A DNA stretch of 64,000 nucleotides from JAFGPL01 sp963781805 (GTDB lineage: Bacteria; Bacteroidota; Bacteroidia; Bacteroidales; UBA10428), in assembly GCA_963781805.1 (NCBI GenBank), contig CAWAHF010000004.1, positions 4,154,001 through 4,218,000 on the forward strand. The letters are read 5' to 3'. A program made the translations under genes and the position numbers. The notes beneath the pieces were generated by a model. It ran no database searches. It saw nothing but the letters and a program-made list of their open reading frames with translations, and was not told the origin of the DNA. How positions within the stretch are numbered: position 1 is the first letter of the stretch; every line of letters begins with the position of its first letter. Shown here piece by piece: positions 52,129-61,721 of the stretch.

Positions 52129-52356
52129 ATGGTAAATCAATTAATAATGCCTGAAAAAGTAACTGTTTTTAAAAAGAAAAATTATGTTCTTCTAATTGCT
52201 TCACTGGTGTTAATAATTTCAGGATTTACAGCAATGGGCTTGCATATGGGGACGAATACCGCGGAAAACCTGTATTCATTTCAGAAGATAACCTTATCGC
52301 CATTTCTAATAATTTCAGGTTATCTGTTTTCAGTTTGGGCAATTTTTAAAAAATAA
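52129..52356 (+). CDS. DUF3098 membrane protein
   Basis: 75 residues with two membrane helices. KKNYVLLIASLVLIISGFTAMG and SFQKITLSPFLIISGYLFSVWAI match the Bacteroidota DUF3098 family, often encoded near the cell-division gene ftsX; ftsX is not in this window. An internal ATG at 52147 is an equally good start. The next gene starts 8 bp later. Confidence 0.8.
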   Translation: MVNQLIMPEKVTVFKKKNYVLLIASLVLIISGFTAMGLHMGTNTAENLYSFQKITLSPFLIISGYLFSVWAIFKK

Positions 52357-52364
52357 AATATTAA

Positions 52365-52940
52365 GTGGCACACGAAAAAGATTATCGCACCTGCTCTGAT
52401 ACCGAACTGATGAAACAGATTTGCAGTGCCAATACATTAGCATTTAACGAACTGTATAGCAGGTATAGCAAGCGGATGCTTTATTATTTCTATAGGATGC
52501 TTGGAAATTGTGAAGCGACAGCACAAGATTTTCTGCAGGATCTTTTTTATAAAATTATTGACAAACCTCATTTGTTTGATTCTTCACAACGTTTTTCCAC
52601 ATGGATTTACAGCATAGCACACAATATGTGTAAAAATGAATATCGCCGAAGGACCTTACGAAATTGTTCTTCTCTGAATCCTGAAAGTCTGGCCAATTTT
52701 ACTGATAACTCTGAATATGAAACCGATGTAAGCGAAACCGTAAATATTATATATAACGAGCTTAATAATCTGGGTGAAAGTCATAAAACTGCCTTTATAT
52801 TAAGATACCGCGAAGGATTTCAGGTAAACGAAATCAGTGAAGTCTTGAATTTGCCGGAAGGTACTGTAAAATCGAGGTTATATTATGCCCGTCAAATTTT
52901 GGCAGATAAGCTTAAAAAATACGATCAAATGATTTTTTAA
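52365..52940 (+). CDS. ECF-type RNA polymerase sigma factor
   Basis: 191 residues from a GTG. Region 2 (FNELYSRYSKRMLYYFYRMLGNCEATAQDFLQDLFYKII; FSTWIYSIAHNMCKNEYRRR) and region 4 (HKTAFILRYREGFQVNEISEVLNLPEGTVKSRLYYARQIL) are complete. A short membrane protein encoded 17 bp downstream is a likely anti-sigma partner. Confidence 0.93.
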   Translation: MAHEKDYRTCSDTELMKQICSANTLAFNELYSRYSKRMLYYFYRMLGNCEATAQDFLQDLFYKIIDKPHLFDSSQRFSTWIYSIAHNMCKNEYRRRTLRNCSSLNPESLANFTDNSEYETDVSETVNIIYNELNNLGESHKTAFILRYREGFQVNEISEVLNLPEGTVKSRLYYARQILADKLKKYDQMIF

Positions 52941-52957
52941 CTGAAAAACATTAAGAA

Positions 52958-53299
52958 ATGAAAGAAGATTTTTTTTCTGAAATACTAAAAAATGATATGC
53001 AAGAGCTGGAACCGGATCCCGGGATTGCGACACGGCTAGGGTATGTTATGCAATTGAAGGCAGGAACAATTCAGCCTTCGGAGAATTCGTTTCTGATGTT
53101 TTTTAAAAGTTTTTTCACCCTTCAGTATTTCGGAATAAAGGCAGGAATAGTTACCACCATGCTGGTATTCAGCTTAATCCTGCAAAATATTCCGGATAAC
53201 GGTACGATACATCTAAATTCTAATGTTCTGATTGCCGATAGTTCACAATGTGATTCGGTTCATTCTGCCTATTTTGATTCTCTTGCTTTGGTTCAATAA
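52958..53299 (+). CDS. Membrane protein, candidate anti-sigma factor
   Basis: 113 residues. A short cytoplasmic N-terminus (about 45 residues, ending GTIQPSENS) precedes one membrane helix (about 62-82) and a small periplasmic tail. No zinc-finger anti-sigma motif is present. The call as anti-sigma rests on position directly after an ECF gene and on topology only. Confidence 0.6.
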   Translation: MKEDFFSEILKNDMQELEPDPGIATRLGYVMQLKAGTIQPSENSFLMFFKSFFTLQYFGIKAGIVTTMLVFSLILQNIPDNGTIHLNSNVLIADSSQCDSVHSAYFDSLALVQ

Positions 53300-53385
53300 C
53301 CATAAGATGTGGATCATTATATATTAATGATGCCGAAATTTATTATCCGGCTATTTCGCAAAAAATTCAATTGAATCCTGCTATA

Positions 53386-56300
53386 TCATTTTACTTGCAT
53401 AAAGTCATCATAAAAGTTCTTAAACTTTTCGTTATATTCTTTCTGAAATGCTGAAAGTCCATTCGAATCTGCAATCCCTAATAATTGATTCAGATAGTAC
53501 AGGTAATTTCGATATTCTTCTCTACCGGTTCTTTTCACTGTTTTATCGGTTGTTTTAAAGTAAGATAGTTCTTTATCGAGTATCAATGCATAATCATTTA
53601 TTAGTTTTAATCCTTTTTCATTATCACCAGCTTCAAAATATTGAGATAGCATCCGGGTAATGAAATAGTCTTCGCTATCAAGCCACAGGGGCATTATTTC
53701 CATACATTTATTCAACACCGTTACCGCCCTATTTTTCTGATTGTTTTGTATCAGAGCGTCTGCCAATTGCGCAAATGTCCGTCGTATCCCCATAACCTGT
53801 AATTGTGTTCTGATGGTATTATCTGCATAAACTCCGCGATGATTTAAATTTCCCCATCTGAACTCTTTCATCAGTTTTTTATAAGTCGCTTCAATATTCA
53901 TAGGGTATCCGTAAACAGAATTCAATTCTTTTGCAGGGTAGGGGACAAGGCGGTATGCAAATCCCTCTTTCACCAGATACCTTTCCAGGCCCAGATTCTT
54001 CAATTCTACCGGGGATAAGAAACAGAGCGGTCTTTCCCAGTTATTTTGGGCAATAATATCGAGCAATATCAGGTCGCTTCTTAGCAAGTAACTTTTATTT
54101 ATGCTGAAATAAACAGCATCTTCTGTTCTTGTTATTTCATCCTCAGTAAACTGTCCCGACTTTCTTAGCGCATCTTTATCGATGGTTATTTTGAGCTTAT
54201 GTGCCGGAAGATAGTCCCTGTGATTCGAATCGTTCATCATGAGTTTGGTCCGGGGATTATCACTTTTAATGAATTCCAGTGCATCGTGAATTTCCACAGA
54301 ACTATCAATTCTGTTTACAATATAAATTACTTCCCGCTGACCGTTATAAAACTTTTCCGGTGGGAATGATATCGGCAATGCCTCCGCTTTATTGATACCT
54401 TTGCGCATCTGGTCGATATACCATTCAGCTCCCAGGTAAGGTTGCAAAACAGCTCTTACATCGGTTCTTACAGATTCCACTTCCTGGGCATACCATAGCG
54501 GATATGTATCGTTATCACCATTGGAAAACAGAATTGCATTTTTACGACATGAGTTTAAATAGTCAGAGCCAAAATCTCTTGCTGCAAAGCGGTTCGAACG
54601 ATTGTGATCATCATAATTTTGACAAAATAAAATAGTTGGCACAATTATACCAGCCACCAACGATATCGAAAGGGAAGGAATTGCTGTTAGATATTTTTTC
54701 AAAAATGAAAAAACAGCAATTATTCCCATACCTATCCATACAGCAAATGCATAAAAGGAACCAACATAAACATAATCTCTTTCCCTGGGGGTAACAGGTA
54801 CCTCATTCAAATACACGCTGATTGCCATTCCGGTAAATAGGAATAAAAGTATTATGGTTATAAATCCCTTTCTATGATTACGGTAGTGCCATATTGCACC
54901 CAGGATACCAAGAATTAACGGTAGAAAGAAATAAGTATTCCTGGCCTTATTTTCGGTTATTGAAGGTGGAAGGTTGTTTTGCGTACTTAGTCTGAGCCGG
55001 TCAATAAAGTTGATACCACTTATCCAGTTGCCGTGAAATGCATTTCCTAATCCTTGTGCATCATCCTGCCGGCCCGCGAAATTCCAAAAGAAATACCTCC
55101 AGTACATATATCCCAATTGATACCTGAAAAAGTATCTTAAATTTTCTAAAGACGTAGGTTTTAAAATTGTTTCAGATTTACCGTTTGTATCAATTTGTAT
55201 ATTCTCCCCTTTTATCTTTCCCCAATATTTATAAGCTTCCATATATCTGGGAGAATTATCACTCATCCGTGGGAATAAAGTCAAAAATCTCTTATCGTAA
55301 GTATAGGTTGGATTTAAATCGGTACGGATGTAGCGTCCATTCTCAAATGAAAAAGTAAATCGTTTTTTAACTCCGGTAACCGGTGCGTTGTAATACGGCC
55401 CATAAACCAAGGGACGGCTGCCGTAATGTTCCCGGTTAAGAAAATTGCAAAGACTGAACGGATTATCCGGATTATCCATATCGATGGAAATATTCTCCTG
55501 CGACCTAAACAGGATGGAAAGATAACAGGTATAGCCGGTGAGCATAAAAATTAGCGAAAGAACAATCGTTTGCCTTATAATATTGCTTTTCCGGATCGCT
55601 TTTAAAAGTAATATGACGAGTATTGTCCCCATTAAAATAAAAAAGAGATATAAACCTGTATTTAAGGGCAAATGAAATGAATTCACACAGAACAGATCAA
55701 CGTAAGACGCAATTTTGGCTATCCCCGGAATAAATATATACATCATAAAACCCAGAGCAATAACGGATAATAAAAGAGATAAAAGGATTAATTTGCGATT
55801 GACTGGTTTGTTATTTGAAATGAAAACAAAAAGGATAGCCGGAATAGCCAGTAGATTTAAAAGATGCACGCCAATTGAAATAGTCAGAATAAAGGCGATA
55901 AAAATAAGCCATCTCGATGCATAAATCGGATCGGATTGTTTCTCCCATTTAAGGATTGCCCAGAAAACCAGGGCGGTAAGAAAAGAAGAGAATGCGTACA
56001 CTTCTGCTTCCACTGCCGAGAACCAAAAGCTGTCGGTAAAAGCAAACGAGAGGGAACTGATGAATCCGGCAGCCATTACTAAAATTATTTGTTTTTTGTC
56101 AGGCTGATCATTTTTTGGCAGCGCCTTTTCAACAAGGATGGTTATAGTCCAGAAAAGAAACATGATGGTGAGTGCACTCGATAAAGCCGAAAAAAGATTA
56201 ACCATCACGGCAACTTTTTGAGGCTGATTTCCAGCCAGTAATGAAAAAAGCCGGCCTATCATAATAAAAAGGGGTGCCCCAGGTGAATGACTCACCTGCA

Positions 56301-56433
56301 GTTTATAGGCGCATGCAATAAATTCGCTGCAGTCCCAAAGGCTGTTTGCCGGTTCAATGGTTAGAATATAAATGGTCAGCGAGATAAAAAATATAATCCA
56401 ACCTAACAGTATTTTGATTGTTTTGAATTTCAT
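53386..56433 (-). CDS. DUF2723 membrane protein (PMT-like glycosyltransferase)
   Basis: 1015 residues from the ATG at 56433; the frame is open to 56616 but that part overlaps the divergent gene at 56570. The start MKFKTIKILLGWIIFFISLTIYILTIEP and the motif SLWDCSEFIACAYKLQVSHSPGAPLF are the DUF2723 signature; the acidic DCSE resembles the catalytic Asp-Glu of protein O-mannosyltransferases. About ten helices fill residues 1-650. The soluble C-terminal part includes a TPR-like region (ADALIQNNQKNRAVTVLNKCMEIMPLWLDS). Probably transfers a sugar from a lipid carrier to secreted proteins or envelope glycans. Confidence 0.88.
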   Translation of the reverse strand: MKFKTIKILLGWIIFFISLTIYILTIEPANSLWDCSEFIACAYKLQVSHSPGAPLFIMIGRLFSLLAGNQPQKVAVMVNLFSALSSALTIMFLFWTITILVEKALPKNDQPDKKQIILVMAAGFISSLSFAFTDSFWFSAVEAEVYAFSSFLTALVFWAILKWEKQSDPIYASRWLIFIAFILTISIGVHLLNLLAIPAILFVFISNNKPVNRKLILLSLLLSVIALGFMMYIFIPGIAKIASYVDLFCVNSFHLPLNTGLYLFFILMGTILVILLLKAIRKSNIIRQTIVLSLIFMLTGYTCYLSILFRSQENISIDMDNPDNPFSLCNFLNREHYGSRPLVYGPYYNAPVTGVKKRFTFSFENGRYIRTDLNPTYTYDKRFLTLFPRMSDNSPRYMEAYKYWGKIKGENIQIDTNGKSETILKPTSLENLRYFFRYQLGYMYWRYFFWNFAGRQDDAQGLGNAFHGNWISGINFIDRLRLSTQNNLPPSITENKARNTYFFLPLILGILGAIWHYRNHRKGFITIILLFLFTGMAISVYLNEVPVTPRERDYVYVGSFYAFAVWIGMGIIAVFSFLKKYLTAIPSLSISLVAGIIVPTILFCQNYDDHNRSNRFAARDFGSDYLNSCRKNAILFSNGDNDTYPLWYAQEVESVRTDVRAVLQPYLGAEWYIDQMRKGINKAEALPISFPPEKFYNGQREVIYIVNRIDSSVEIHDALEFIKSDNPRTKLMMNDSNHRDYLPAHKLKITIDKDALRKSGQFTEDEITRTEDAVYFSINKSYLLRSDLILLDIIAQNNWERPLCFLSPVELKNLGLERYLVKEGFAYRLVPYPAKELNSVYGYPMNIEATYKKLMKEFRWGNLNHRGVYADNTIRTQLQVMGIRRTFAQLADALIQNNQKNRAVTVLNKCMEIMPLWLDSEDYFITRMLSQYFEAGDNEKGLKLINDYALILDKELSYFKTTDKTVKRTGREEYRNYLYYLNQLLGIADSNGLSAFQKEYNEKFKNFYDDFMQVK

Positions 56434-56569
56434 AATCCGATTTTTAAAATTTTGAACTACTACCGGTACACCTTTAAAATGGATTGGTTCAATCCGGATG
56501 ATCTGCAAGAGTTTTATTATTTTTGGAGTCTTTTGACTTAATTTAGGTGAAACATCTTTCAATTCAACG

Positions 56570-57730
56570 ATGGAATACAGAAGATTTGGCAAAACAAACA
56601 AGAAGATTAGTGTCATTACCCTGGGTGGGATGAGGTTTATTCACGGGGATGACGAACCCAGGGATCAGATTCCGCAAGATACCCTGAATCAATGCCATTT
56701 TGCAGTGAAAAAAGCTTTGGAGTGTGGTATTAATCATATTGAAACTGCTCATGGATATAAAAAAAGCGAGCATGCTCTTGGAGTTGTGCTGAATGATATT
56801 TTGAAAATCAAGCGAAACAGTTATTTCCTGATGACCAAAGGATCTCCCAGAACTGCAGATGAAGTGCGTAAACTGATCGAAAACCAATTGAAAGCTTTAA
56901 AAACAGACTATTTCGATTTCTATGCCTGGCATGGGATTAACAACCGGGAACGGTTTCATATGGCATGCAGTTCCAAAGGACCCGTTCAGGAACTCTTAAA
57001 ACTTAAAGAAGAAGGGATTATTAAACATGTTGGTTTCAGCACACACAGCAGGCTAGAGATAATTATAAAAAGTATTGAAACCGATTTATTTGAATTTGTT
57101 AACCTGCATTACTACTATTTTTTTCAACAAAATTATGCAGCAATAGCGCTCGCTCAGTCAAAAGATATGGGGGTTTTTATTATTTCACCCAATGATAAGG
57201 GGGGGCAATTGTATAATCCTCTGGACAAACTTAAAATACTCACCAATCCATTAACTCCTGTTCAGTGGAATGCAAGGTTTTGCCTGAACAATCCTGCTAT
57301 TCATACACTTTCATTCGGGATAACCGATCCGGCGCACTTTGATGAGATGGATGGTATATTTCCTGCATCAATTCCATTGAATTCATCTGATAAGAAAATT
57401 CTTTATGAATTAGATAACCAGCGGTTGCTGGACGAATACGCTGATTATGACGGGTATGATTTGGCGGATGATCCATCCGGTATAAATATACCTGAAGTAC
57501 TCAGGTTAAGAAAATTATGGAAATGCTATGATATGCTTGATTTCTGCAGGTACAGGTATAACCTGTTTGAAGAGCACCATCACTGGTTCCCGGGAAAAAC
57601 TGCTGATAAAACCAATGTTGATAAAATAGATATGTCAAGAGTTCCAAAAAACATACCTTTGAAGGAAATTCTGTTGGAAGCGCATAATGCCTTTTTCGTT
57701 CACAAAAACAAAAATCTGCAATATATTTAA
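56570..57730 (+). CDS. Aldo/keto reductase, long form
   Basis: 386 residues. MEYRRFGKTNKKISVITLGGMRF begins an AKR barrel. In the first catalytic block the usual Asp is Glu58 (IETAHGYKKSE), with Tyr63 kept; the Lys (FLMTKGSP) and His (YAWHGIN) are present. The C-terminal ~100 residues (RLRKLWKCYDMLDFCRYRYNLFEEHHHWFPG) resemble the AKR subfamily that normally ends in a 4Fe-4S ferredoxin motif, but no CxxCxxC is present. Start lies 136 bp from the divergent DUF2723 start. Confidence 0.85.
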   Translation: MEYRRFGKTNKKISVITLGGMRFIHGDDEPRDQIPQDTLNQCHFAVKKALECGINHIETAHGYKKSEHALGVVLNDILKIKRNSYFLMTKGSPRTADEVRKLIENQLKALKTDYFDFYAWHGINNRERFHMACSSKGPVQELLKLKEEGIIKHVGFSTHSRLEIIIKSIETDLFEFVNLHYYYFFQQNYAAIALAQSKDMGVFIISPNDKGGQLYNPLDKLKILTNPLTPVQWNARFCLNNPAIHTLSFGITDPAHFDEMDGIFPASIPLNSSDKKILYELDNQRLLDEYADYDGYDLADDPSGINIPEVLRLRKLWKCYDMLDFCRYRYNLFEEHHHWFPGKTADKTNVDKIDMSRVPKNIPLKEILLEAHNAFFVHKNKNLQYI

Positions 57731-57737
57731 GTCGATA

Positions 57738-58853
57738 ATGTTAAAAGGATATAGATATATTTTATTCACAATTATTTTCTCTGGTATATTCATTTGCCCG
57801 TTAAAAAGCCAGATCTTAAAAGATCCGGTTGCCTTTGAAAAAATAAAAGAGGGTGTAGAAAATATTTACGACTTAAAGTTTGACAATGCCAAAAAAGATT
57901 ATTGGTATATTAAGTCCAGGTATCCTGGTAATTCTATTCCCTACCTGTTTAAAGGGATGATGATCTATTGGGAATATTTTCCATTAATTCCGGGAACGGC
58001 AGAAAGTAAACTGTTTGTTGAGAATTTGGAAAAATGCCTTGACCTTTCGGAAAAATATCTGAAAAAAAATGGTGATGATGCGGAGCATCTGCTTTCGGGG
58101 CTGGGCGCTTTGGGAATGTTGCTCATGTATTATGCCGATAATGGGCAAACCAGGAACGTAATTGGCCTGGCCGCCCCCACTTACGAATATGTAATGAAAG
58201 CCTTTGATTATACCAATGTGTATAGTGATTTTTATTTTATAACTGGTTTATATAATTATTATCGCGAAGCCTATCCGGAAGCCAGGCCCATTTACCGGCC
58301 AGTGGTTGTGTTTTTCCCCCATGGCAATAAAAAACTTGGGCTGCAACAACTAAAAATTGCTTCTGACAGCGCCATTTTTTTACAGGCAGAGGCTTTTTCA
58401 TTTCTTGCGGGCATATACCTGACATTTGAAAATAATCCCTCAGCAGCAGTAGAATATAGCAGAAGACTTGTGTCGAGACATCAAAATAACATTATATTTC
58501 AGACTGGCTATATAAGGGATTTGTTGCTGGATAAAAAATATTCCAAGGCAGAAGAAATTCTTGACAGTATTCCTTATCCTGTGTATAACAGATATTTACA
58601 AGCGCGGATAGATGTTTTCAAGGGTGTGCTCTATGAAAAGAAATTCAAGAATGATAAAATGGCAGAACAATATTATTGGTCCGGAGTTAGTAAATCAGAA
58701 GAATATAAAACTTTTGCAAATGATTATGAGGCATATGCTTATTTTGGGTTAAGTCGGATAAGCGAAAGAAAAGGAGATAAAAAAAACATGAAAAAATACC
58801 GGAAGCTTGCTGATAATATGGCTCCCTATGCCTATATAAATTTTGACGATTAG
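57738..58853 (+). CDS. Exported TPR-like protein
   Basis: 371 residues from the ATG at 57738, 7 bp after the aldo/keto reductase stop; a longer frame overlaps that gene and would hide the signal peptide (YRYILFTIIFSGIFICPLKSQ). The rest is helical with TPR-type repeats (FLQAEAFSFLAGIYLTFENNPSAAVEYSRRL; YEAYAYFGLSRISERKGDKKNMKKY). No enzyme motif. Likely periplasmic; co-transcribed with the reductase. Confidence 0.75.
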   Translation: MLKGYRYILFTIIFSGIFICPLKSQILKDPVAFEKIKEGVENIYDLKFDNAKKDYWYIKSRYPGNSIPYLFKGMMIYWEYFPLIPGTAESKLFVENLEKCLDLSEKYLKKNGDDAEHLLSGLGALGMLLMYYADNGQTRNVIGLAAPTYEYVMKAFDYTNVYSDFYFITGLYNYYREAYPEARPIYRPVVVFFPHGNKKLGLQQLKIASDSAIFLQAEAFSFLAGIYLTFENNPSAAVEYSRRLVSRHQNNIIFQTGYIRDLLLDKKYSKAEEILDSIPYPVYNRYLQARIDVFKGVLYEKKFKNDKMAEQYYWSGVSKSEEYKTFANDYEAYAYFGLSRISERKGDKKNMKKYRKLADNMAPYAYINFDD

Positions 58854-58890
58854 TTTTTCAGGTATAGCACTTTTCCTATTTATATATTTA

Positions 58891-59706
58891 CTACAGCTCC
58901 AGCGCCATTGCCGCATTTTCAGGTAATGCTCTGAAAATCGTTTTTGCTTCGTCCTGTGGAATTTTAATTTTTATCCATGGATAATATTCAGGTACCTCAA
59001 AAGAGAATATTCCGGATGCTATATTATTGAAAAACTTAAATTTATCACCCGTTTTAGTTGTGAATGATTTGAATTTATCAGTGCCGGAAGGTTTTTCTTC
59101 CTGTTCTACAATAAGGATAAGGGGTTTATCAAACCAGAAGGTATACCTTACATATTCTTCGGGAGGCAACTGGGGAATATCGTTGATTTTGTTTGCTTCT
59201 ATTGTATCCTTTGGAGCCTGTTTTATAACAATGGGTATTTTAACAATGGTAGATTTATACTGCTGAGCGGTAAAAGGAGTTGAGATGTACTTATATAAAC
59301 AGGCGTTGCCCGTTTTCGAAAATATCCTGCTAGTGCTGAACCTGGAAATTTTAGTCCGGTGAATGGTTACTCCTTGTAGTTCCAGATTAATAGTACTATC
59401 CTTCAGGTTTATCGAAAAACAGATTGAATCCTTATCTGTAAGCAACAGTTTTGAGTTTATCATAGCTGTCGATCTTAAAATACTGTCCATTGTGGAATTT
59501 ATGCCGGCAAGTTCCCAGTTCTCTTTAGGATCTGACTTAAATTCGGTTTGTAATATTTTAATTGTTTTTAATGGAGCCAATATTGCGAAAACCAGGTAGA
59601 CCAACAGAAACAGAATAAAAAGTCCTGTAATCAGGCGATAAATCCAAAGTTTTTTTAATCGCTGATGAATTCTTTGAAGAGAGTCGGGTTCTTTAAAATC
59701 GTTCAT
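58891..59706 (-). CDS. Membrane-anchored hypothetical protein of the L,D-transpeptidase cluster
   Basis: 271 residues. Cytoplasmic N-terminus of about 22 residues, one membrane helix (about 24-45), then a beta-rich periplasmic domain (ICFSINLKDSTINLELQGVTIHRTK; FWFDKPLILIVEQEE; WIKIKIPQDEAKTIF). Family not recognised. It is the third gene of a tight run, 20 bp after the 262-residue L,D-transpeptidase, so it probably serves the same envelope process. Confidence 0.7.
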   Translation of the reverse strand: MNDFKEPDSLQRIHQRLKKLWIYRLITGLFILFLLVYLVFAILAPLKTIKILQTEFKSDPKENWELAGINSTMDSILRSTAMINSKLLLTDKDSICFSINLKDSTINLELQGVTIHRTKISRFSTSRIFSKTGNACLYKYISTPFTAQQYKSTIVKIPIVIKQAPKDTIEANKINDIPQLPPEEYVRYTFWFDKPLILIVEQEEKPSGTDKFKSFTTKTGDKFKFFNNIASGIFSFEVPEYYPWIKIKIPQDEAKTIFRALPENAAMALEL

Positions 59707-59726
59707 TATAAAATAGTATAAAACGG

Positions 59727-60515
59727 TTAATAGATAAATACCTTTGAACCTACATCCAGATTTCTATAAACAGCTTTCAGATCCTCATCTCCAAGGCGAA
59801 TGCAACCATGTGTAACCGGCATTCCCAGGAAACGTTGATAAAGCGTGCCATGTATCAGGTAACCGTGCCCGAGACTCATGGCATAATCGCCCAGCACTCC
59901 ATATTCATATCTGTCGTAAGAATATTTTGAAGGAACAGGTAGACCTTCCTCGATAAAAGCCCAGTCTGGTTTTATCCATACCGGTGAAGTTATTTTTCCC
60001 TGTATTCTAAACACTCCCCTGGGGGTCTGAAAAATCCATTTTCTTTCATCTGCTGCCTGCAGCATGATATAGCTTCCGGTGGAACATTTACCTTCCCGGA
60101 CAAGGTTTTTACCCCGGTATAAAAAGAATTCATTAATGGTTGAATTGACTATGAGGTAAGGCTGCTGTGGCGTTTTCCAGGTTAATTTTCTGTATAGCAC
60201 AGCGTTGGCCCGTTCAAGTTTTTTTGTTTTTGTAGCTATCTGTTTTTCGGTCAGTACTGCAGATAATATGGGGATTGGATTATGTTTAAAAACAATCGCC
60301 AGTTCCTGAAATACAGGAGGGAGAATAAAAAAAGCCAACATAATTCCTGTCATGACAACAATCACTTTTAAAAAAAGGAAAATGCCTTTTATACTGTGTT
60401 GAATTCTCGGATTCTCTGTCAGGAATTTCAGATAAACCGGAATTTTTTCGGAAAGTTTTTTCTGCCATTCCGAAAACTTCTCTTTTAATTGAGCTATTAA
60501 ACGCTTATAATCCAT
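59727..60515 (-). CDS. L,D-transpeptidase (YkuD domain, classical HGCIR type)
   Basis: 262 residues. N-terminal cytoplasmic amphipathic segment, membrane helix about 42-64, then a YkuD domain (about 118-262) on the outer face. The catalytic block is GHGYLIHG (His222) ... VTHGCIRLGDEDL (His236, Cys238, Arg240). Cys forms the acyl-enzyme with a tetrapeptide stem. This subtype includes enzymes that make 3-3 crosslinks or, like E. coli ErfK, attach Braun lipoprotein to peptidoglycan. Only 1 bp separates it from the upstream YkuD gene. Confidence 0.9.
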   Translation of the reverse strand: MDYKRLIAQLKEKFSEWQKKLSEKIPVYLKFLTENPRIQHSIKGIFLFLKVIVVMTGIMLAFFILPPVFQELAIVFKHNPIPILSAVLTEKQIATKTKKLERANAVLYRKLTWKTPQQPYLIVNSTINEFFLYRGKNLVREGKCSTGSYIMLQAADERKWIFQTPRGVFRIQGKITSPVWIKPDWAFIEEGLPVPSKYSYDRYEYGVLGDYAMSLGHGYLIHGTLYQRFLGMPVTHGCIRLGDEDLKAVYRNLDVGSKVFIY

Positions 60516-60516
60516 T

Positions 60517-61644
60517 TTATTTCAGGTTAAACAAATCTGAAAGTTTCCTTAACGAACCTACAACTATTACAGGTGTACCAACAATCACTGCTTTAAATAC
60601 TAAATCCATATTGCTATTGGTTAGAGCAATACACCCGTTAGTCCAGTGAAAACCTTTCCCGCCTTCGCCATGTATTTCTATGAGACCACCAATGTCAGAA
60701 GTTATTGGCAACGTTCCGTTTTTTATTTCTAGATTAAATCTTTTCTGATCGTCATCATTGGGATAGTTCAGCAAGAGAGCTTTGTAATATTTTGTTTCCC
60801 GGCTGGTGATTTTTTTTGTCACCAGGTACCTCCCCTCAGGCGTGGCATAATCTCCTTTAAATCGCTTGTTCCCTATCCAGTTGGGACCCAATTCAATTTC
60901 AAAAGTATCTTTTAATTTACCATTGGAATAGAGATAGCACGATTTTGCAAATTTATCTATAATAAGAACGCATTGTCTGTTTTTCCCTGATCGGTTAATT
61001 GCATCGTCTACGAGTTTTTTCCAATTCGGATAATTTTCAAAATAATTCTGTAAACGTTGGTTGGCTGATTCAATTACCTCGTTACATAAGGTCGCTGCCT
61101 GTTGAAGTTTAGCGTAGGCAAGGGGATAGTTTTGAGAACCGAATGCCGATGTGCTTTCGATAAAAAGCAGTCTTCCATTGGTGTATTTTTCAATCAAATT
61201 TTTAGACAAAGGAACAGTTTTAAAAATACTGTCATACCTGTCGATACGTTCTTTAAAAATAGTAATGTCATTCGTCAGCAATTCTTCCAGGTTCATCATG
61301 CTGTTTTTTGACTCACTCTTCAGTTCTTTCGAAAGCTTAATTACTTTATCAGCCAGTGTTTTCATATCTGAAAAATCGCGTTTCAGAAAAAAACGCAGAT
61401 TCTCATTTTTCCATTCCAATATCAGTGAGTCATATAAGTTCAGAGCCAATGAATATTTCATGGGAACATAATGCTGTGCTTTATAAATTCTTGATGCAGC
61501 AATTGACTCTCTGGCTTGTATCACCTCCGCCATAGGTGGCCTGGGTGCAATCAAACGAAATATTAAAAGAAGGATAAAACCGGAAATAACAATTCCGGCG
61601 AATATAATTGTCCTTATTCTAAAGCTCTTTTTTCTCATTTTCAA
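60517..61644 (-). CDS. YkuD-fold protein with variant active site (YafK-like) and helical N-domain
   Basis: 375 residues. Membrane helix about 10-32. Residues about 38-215 are helical and begin AEVIQARESIAASRIYKAQHYVP, similar in pattern to the lipoprotein encoded upstream (A-A-A-GA-Y-F/Y-A-L). The YkuD domain (about 222-365) has IEIHGEGGKG (His325) and HWTNGCIALTN (Cys338). The usual His and Arg of SHGCxR are Asn336 and Ala340, as in the YafK/DpaA branch, in which E. coli DpaA releases lipoprotein from peptidoglycan. Which reaction this protein performs is not known. Confidence 0.88.
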   Translation of the reverse strand: MKMRKKSFRIRTIIFAGIVISGFILLLIFRLIAPRPPMAEVIQARESIAASRIYKAQHYVPMKYSLALNLYDSLILEWKNENLRFFLKRDFSDMKTLADKVIKLSKELKSESKNSMMNLEELLTNDITIFKERIDRYDSIFKTVPLSKNLIEKYTNGRLLFIESTSAFGSQNYPLAYAKLQQAATLCNEVIESANQRLQNYFENYPNWKKLVDDAINRSGKNRQCVLIIDKFAKSCYLYSNGKLKDTFEIELGPNWIGNKRFKGDYATPEGRYLVTKKITSRETKYYKALLLNYPNDDDQKRFNLEIKNGTLPITSDIGGLIEIHGEGGKGFHWTNGCIALTNSNMDLVFKAVIVGTPVIVVGSLRKLSDLFNLK

Positions 61645-61651
61645 TAACTAT

Positions 61652-61679
61652 AAAAAACCCCGGGAAAAAAATCCCGGGG
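61652..61679 (-). terminator. Terminator after the coiled-coil lipoprotein gene
   Basis: CCCCGGGA and TCCCGGGG form an 8 bp GC-rich stem (61658-61679) and on the minus strand TTTTTT follows. It would let the lipoprotein be made in excess over the downstream enzymes. Confidence 0.85.
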
Positions 61680-61721
61680 AATCCGTCCTAAATCCACTCT
61701 AATAAGTTGAAAAAAAGCTTT

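Noticed and set aside
56434..56616. N-terminal extension of the DUF2723 protein to 56616
   Set aside because: It would overlap the divergent reductase start and precede a clear family start with its first membrane helix.
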